A stretch of DNA of 64,000 nt from assembly GCA_964017125.1 (NCBI GenBank), contig OZ024908.1, positions 62,255,439 to 62,319,438 on the forward strand, given 5' to 3'. Both the position numbers and the translations under genes were made by a program. This stretch comes from Flabesymbios commensalis (Eukaryota > Annelida > Polychaeta > Terebellida > Flabelligeridae). Positions 59,887 to 64,000 of the stretch are shown here, piece after piece (position 1 is the stretch's first letter; each line of letters starts with the position of its first letter). Under the pieces are notes generated by a model. It did no database searches. It was not told the origin of the DNA and saw only the letters and a list, made by a program, of their open reading frames with translations.

Positions 59887-60430
59887 CACATAAAATTGTG
59901 ATTCAACTAACGGTATTTACTGTATAGTTTGTTCAAAATGCAATAAATTATATGTGGGAGAAACTTGGCTCTCCTTCAGAAAAAGGATAAACATACATCG
60001 TTCGGATGTACGGCTTAAGAAGGACACGGCAGTTGCCACACACTTCAATTCCGGGAGCTGCAGGGCGACCCATCTGAGAGTGTTGTATCTTATTGTAAGT
60101 ATTGAAGAATACAGGAGACATAACTCTAAATAAGATTGGGCGACTTGAAGCGGAAAGGAAGTGGCAATTAGCCCTGAAAACGTATTCTCCATTCGGCTTA
60201 AATACTGTACCTTCCACTAAGGATAGTGGCGTCACCCCCTTTGTTATTACCTACTCTGCAACTGCGGTGGAGGCAGCTAAATTAGTAAAGACTTTCTTCA
60301 ATAAACTTAAAGCGAAACATCCAAACATCCTGTATAAACGGTTTGTAACAGCATTTAAAAGGGGACAAAATCTACGTGATCTCTTGGTGAGAAGTAGATT
60401 GGGGAAAGCCCCACTGGACAACACAACGGT
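59887..60430 (+). mobile_element. GIY-YIG endonuclease fragment, Penelope-like element
   Basis: Reads CDSTNGIYCIVCSKCNKLYV, GETWLSFRKRINIHRSDV and TAVATHFNSGSC. In an adjacent frame it then reads IGRLEAERKWQLALKTYSPF GLN, and further on FKRGQNLRDLLVRSRL. The GIYCIVC...YVGET..SFRKR...HR pattern is the GIY-YIG nuclease that Penelope-like retroelements carry after their reverse transcriptase. No RT is visible, so this is a truncated copy inserted antisense in the PIGO intron. Confidence 0.75.
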
Positions 60431-60714
60431 TACCGCATCCGACTGAAGTCAGGATCTGACTACATTAGTAAATGCATTAGATGAGGTATAATTTATATAA
60501 ATTAGTATGATTGTTTTCCTTTTTATAAATCAGGCTATACTTCTCCTCGGTCAGTGCACTAGGTTGGGAACATGGAAAGGCATGCCCTTGAAGGGGTGAC
60601 GAAAGTCAGACCCTTTTGGGGATGATGAGAGTAGTACGCTAGACAGGTTAATACCGGGTTATGGGGAACCAGATACTGGAACTCTTACCCGTCCCAAACC
60701 ATGGACCCTAACTC

Positions 60715-60842
60715 TCACCCTGACCACAAAACCAACCAACCAACCAACCAAACAACCAACCAACCAGCCAACCAACGAAACAACCAACCGACCAACCAAC
60801 CATCCATTCCTCCATCTATTCATTCATTCGTTCATTCATTAT
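60715..60842. repeat. Tetranucleotide microsatellites (ACCA)n and (CATT)n
   Basis: Interrupted AACC/ACCA units at 60730-60800, then CCATCTATT and CATTCATT units to about 60842, about 60 bases from the PIGO donor. Confidence 0.85.
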
Positions 60843-60902
60843 ATCTGTCCCTGTTACTGTCTACTGTTACATTATTTGGTGCAGAAATCAGATATGGCTC
60901 AC

Positions 60903-62646
60903 CTGGAGATAGATGACTCTTCTGATTTGCAACAAGCTCCAGAAACAGAATGCTGGCCACGAGCTGTAGAGTAATTGCAGGTGCAGTGGCATCTCCAAAA
61001 AGAAGCAGCAATGCAGGTAAAACGTTAAATAACATGATAAAGATAGCAGAAGAATACACAGTAGCAAGTCCATACACCAATGGTGGTTTATCAGAAATTT
61101 CATTGTCCGCACCAAACTGTGGTAGATGTTTTTTCCAATTCATTTTAATATGATTATACATTCTTGGCATGATATCATCAGTTCCTTGAAATGGCATGTT
61201 AAACTTCGACTTGTTAGGAAATACAACGAAGATTGAGAGAGGAGAGAAAATCAGCAATGGAAAACTGAGAAATCCTAATACGCAGACTGCTCTAGCCGAC
61301 ATTATCAATTGCCAATCCGGCATGCTCTCCACGATTCGTTTAGGTGCAGCTTGCAATGCCCAGTAGAAACATGCGAATACCATTGATAAGGGGCAGATGT
61401 ATGACGCACAGATAACCGATGGTGAATAGCCATTCAAATTTCCATAGTACTTCGAATAAAATCTAAGAAACAGCGGCAAAACCAACACAGAAGCAACAGT
61501 AAAAAAATATTTGTAATTTTTGTATATTTGCTGGTCATCCGTTATAGATGACAGAGATTGTAGATACCTTGATATCTCACATGTCCACTGTTCTTCTCTA
61601 CAGGGTACAAAATTATCAACTAATCTGATCGCAGCACCACATAATATTGCTAAACCTGTTAAAGATGCCAGAGTTAAATGTGTTGATATTGATCTTGAAG
61701 ATAAGTCAGCTTTTTGTGCTGAAAGCCTATCCTTTTTCTCAGATCGTCCACATAATGAAATGATGCTTTGTATAAGTGTTATGGATAGAAGGGATTGTGT
61801 CATGAATGCAGATACAGAGTCTTCGTAAACCACAAAGCTGTTAGAAAACAGTGATGCCATATAAATTAGAAACGAGAAGGCAGAGAAAAAAGAAAGTATT
61901 GATAGTGTCTGACATTGTTCAATTTTGTTTTCTTTTCGGGTTGAAACATTCTGCGACCACATCACTTTTGTCAGAACAAATGTAAGTACAAGAAAAATTG
62001 ATGTTCCTGATAAAGTGCAGAGAATGAGCCCTGACAAGTTTAAACTGAGCATCCAAATAAAAATAAAGAAAACAACAAGCCATACCGAAAAAACAATGGT
62101 TATAAAAAGAAATGTAGAAATGCCATCAGCAGTATGCATATTAATAAAAAAACACAAATTCATTGTAACTGCCAGAAATGTTAAACATAATCCTACAAAC
62201 ATCAAATTGAGATCAAACTTCGCCCAAATATTTTGACACATTTCCTTTACTCTTGATAGATAATTTTGATATTGTTTCTCCAACTCTTCCAATTGAGGTA
62301 GTATTCCTTTATTATTGCCATCAAGATGGAGAGACGTTACCAACTTTTGTAAGTCTCCTTCTGTTTTTTCAAATAAATCACTTAAATCTGCATAAAGTTG
62401 TACGGGGAATTCTTCTGATACTTGGGAGTACATTTTCAAATAATTGTGCACTTGATTTGCATTCAATCGCAGAGCTTTCACAACATGGTATACCTGTTTT
62501 ATTTTATTACCATCAGTGTCCCACCAAGGACAGTAGTTAAAAAGGTCTGTGATAATGGCACCTAAATTAGAGAATGGGATTGGTGATCCAAGCAATAAAG
62601 AAATGGTGGGAACAAAATCGACCTGTGAAACAACGTCATATTTCCC
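60903..62646 (-). CDS. PIGO: PIG-O, large exon (end of catalytic domain and membrane core)
   Basis: PIG-O, with its partner PIG-F, adds ethanolamine phosphate to the third mannose of GPI precursors in the ER membrane, the group later joined to the protein. This 1,744-nt exon begins after TATTTTTACAG with GKYDVVSQVDFVPTISLLLG and SPIPFSNLG, the end of the alkaline-phosphatase-like luminal domain (human VSLVPTLALLLGLPIPFGN). A luminal linker with LRLNANQVHNYLKMYSQVSE follows, then many hydrophobic helices. It ends at LELVANQKSHLSP with donor GTGAGC. The single huge exon mirrors vertebrate PIGO. The visible three exons give about 775 of roughly 1,050-1,100 residues. The catalytic metal-binding N-terminal part is encoded right of the window. 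Confidence 0.96.
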
Positions 62647-64000
62647 CTGTAAAAATACAAGACATTTGTTAATATAATTAAAGTTCATAGTGCAGCAGAT
62701 AATTACAGTCCAATGACTCTCCATCATATGGAATAAGTTTATTTTTGTGAAAAATATTGACATACAAATTATTTGCATTGTGTGAGTGGATAAACAGATA
62801 ATTTTTTTTTTTTTTTAGGCGGACATTATAGAAACTAGGTATTAAAAGGTTGTGAATTTCATTTCAGATGAAATGCATAATATTGTCACTTGGCAGCCAC
62901 TGCATGGTTGTCTCACAACTAAAATTTATATATGTGAACTTTAAATGTGCTAACATTTATCATCAAAAAAAAAAAATGTATGACAACATTTATTTTTCAC
63001 TAGAAAAGGTTTTATTAACCAGAAATTTCTAGGCATTTCTAAGAATAATAATCAGACCCTTAGTACATATAATCGAATTGTAGATATATAATATAAATAA
63101 TTTTTATTTGGGTCACAGTACTTAGCGAGACAGAACTTCAATTTGGTAAAAAAATATTAATTTAGCTGCTCTACGGTTAAAATATATACAGAATTGAAAG
63201 AAAGCACAAACGACAATGACTTATGTTTAACAAATCGCTTATGACCTTGTGGCTGAAAGCCTCTCTACTATAACACATCAAATGTAACAGGATATAAAGA
63301 AAGGGGAGGTGCATGCAGGGGGTTTCAGGGCTTGCCCCCAATATTTTTTGGATATATTTCTAAAGGCAATTTAGGGGAGCCTTTTTTTAAATAATAACTT
63401 GCCCCCGCTGGATCTGCACCTGTTTATATTACTACCGGGGTAGTCATGTGGTAGTACAGGATATGCATACAAGCTACATAATTTTCAGGAAGTACATGTA
63501 ACTGTTGACATCGATATTATAGAACAATCCATGTTGAGAAGCATTACAGTGGAACCTGCTGTGAGCAGACACTTTGTTTTGAAAGGCAACTTTATTTTTT
63601 TATGTCATTGCAAATGAATAGAACAAAATTTCATTGATAAAAACATTTCTGTGAGCAAAATCTATGTTCCATTTATTCAGTCACTGTTGTAAATTTCTAA
63701 TACAGTGCTGGTGATATTAGGCGTGTGATCACACGCACACGCCATCACACGCCTAAAACAAAGTTGAGGTGTAGAAAAAACAGCACGCCTCGTACGATGT
63801 TGCTCATTCAAGGAGTGTGATTTTCCGCACACCACTATTTTTCAAACCACCAGCACTACTAATATGTGATACAAAAATGATCAACTGTCAAAAAAATGAT
63901 TACGAACTTCTGGCTTATAAGCGTGGATATCTACCTTCTGTGGTGGTGAGGAAGTAATCTGAGTTGGGCTGTATATAAAAAGGGCAGCATCTAACTCATC
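62647..64000 (-). other. PIGO upstream intron, no exon found
   Basis: No segment matching the N-terminal phosphodiesterase domain of PIG-O was found, so the next exon is likely beyond 64000. There are two poly-T/A runs (about 62800 and 62968). A palindrome, GCGTGTGATCACACGC, lies at about 63721-63736, with CACACGCC words around it. Confidence 0.6.

Larger units (their letters stand above)
59270..60902 (-). other. PIGO intron with a GIY-YIG retroelement fragment and a microsatellite
   Basis: Intron between the two PIGO exons. It holds a plus-strand GIY-YIG endonuclease fragment (59887-60430) and a degenerate ACCA-type microsatellite (60715-60800), followed by CATT repeats to about 60840. Confidence 0.85.

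Noticed and set aside
60701-60916. 71-codon Asn/Thr/Pro-rich ORF
   Set aside because: It is a translation of the ACCA/CATT microsatellite in the PIGO intron.

Overview
This is eukaryotic DNA: AT-rich, with long introns, GT/AG splice sites, SINEs, LINEs, foldback elements and many minisatellites. The families present (eS17, PIG-O, HECT ligases of the G2E3-like type, a multi-exon rve-like integrase-core gene, Ty3/gypsy, DIRS and Penelope relatives) suggest a marine invertebrate, perhaps an echinoderm, hemichordate or lancelet. I cannot name the species.

Only two ordinary host genes are clear, one at each edge. At the left edge (+ strand, 599-3137) are the last three exons of ribosomal protein eS17 (RPS17). 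At the right edge (- strand, 62646-58589) are the last three exons of PIGO, the ER enzyme that adds ethanolamine phosphate to the third mannose of GPI anchors. The upstream exons of both genes lie outside the window. In the middle, a nine-exon gene with a DDE integrase core (+, 12430-17568, apparently decayed) lies tail to tail with the last two exons of a HECT E3 ligase (-, 18580-17880).

Most of the rest is repeats, many nested. 3.3-8 kb: tandem duplications, a 24-bp minisatellite and two copies of a SINE with two tRNA-like heads. 8.1-9.3 kb: an unrecognised decayed coding relic. 10-23 kb: a compound repeat (CGAGAAC-rich array, unique block, 48-bp minisatellite) present twice in opposite orientation. 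The second copy is split by a 1.77-kb element with 24-bp inverted ends, a 4-bp target duplication and about eleven copies of CGTTGCTGAGTTG. 25.5-33.7 kb: a Ty3/gypsy LTR retrotransposon with 5-bp target duplications, carrying a solo LTR of a related family. 35.6-39.0, 41.4-45.6 and 51.1-56.3 kb: three long-TIR DNA transposons.

Two of these transposons (41423-45625 and 51141-56254) have 3-bp target duplications, start with related ends (TAGTCYAG and TAGKCCAG), and enclose remains of zinc-binding transposase-like proteins known as high-copy uncharacterised families in cnidarians and other invertebrates. The 51-56 kb copy also holds a DIRS-type retroelement. It sits in a repeat whose uninterrupted version is present at 22 kb, so the insertion point can be read to the base. 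Other notable structures are a 660-bp foldback of 21-bp CCGCGG units, a dispersed hairpin MITE family with CCCAGCAAACAC ends, and a strong excess of the palindromic octamer TAGGCCTA.
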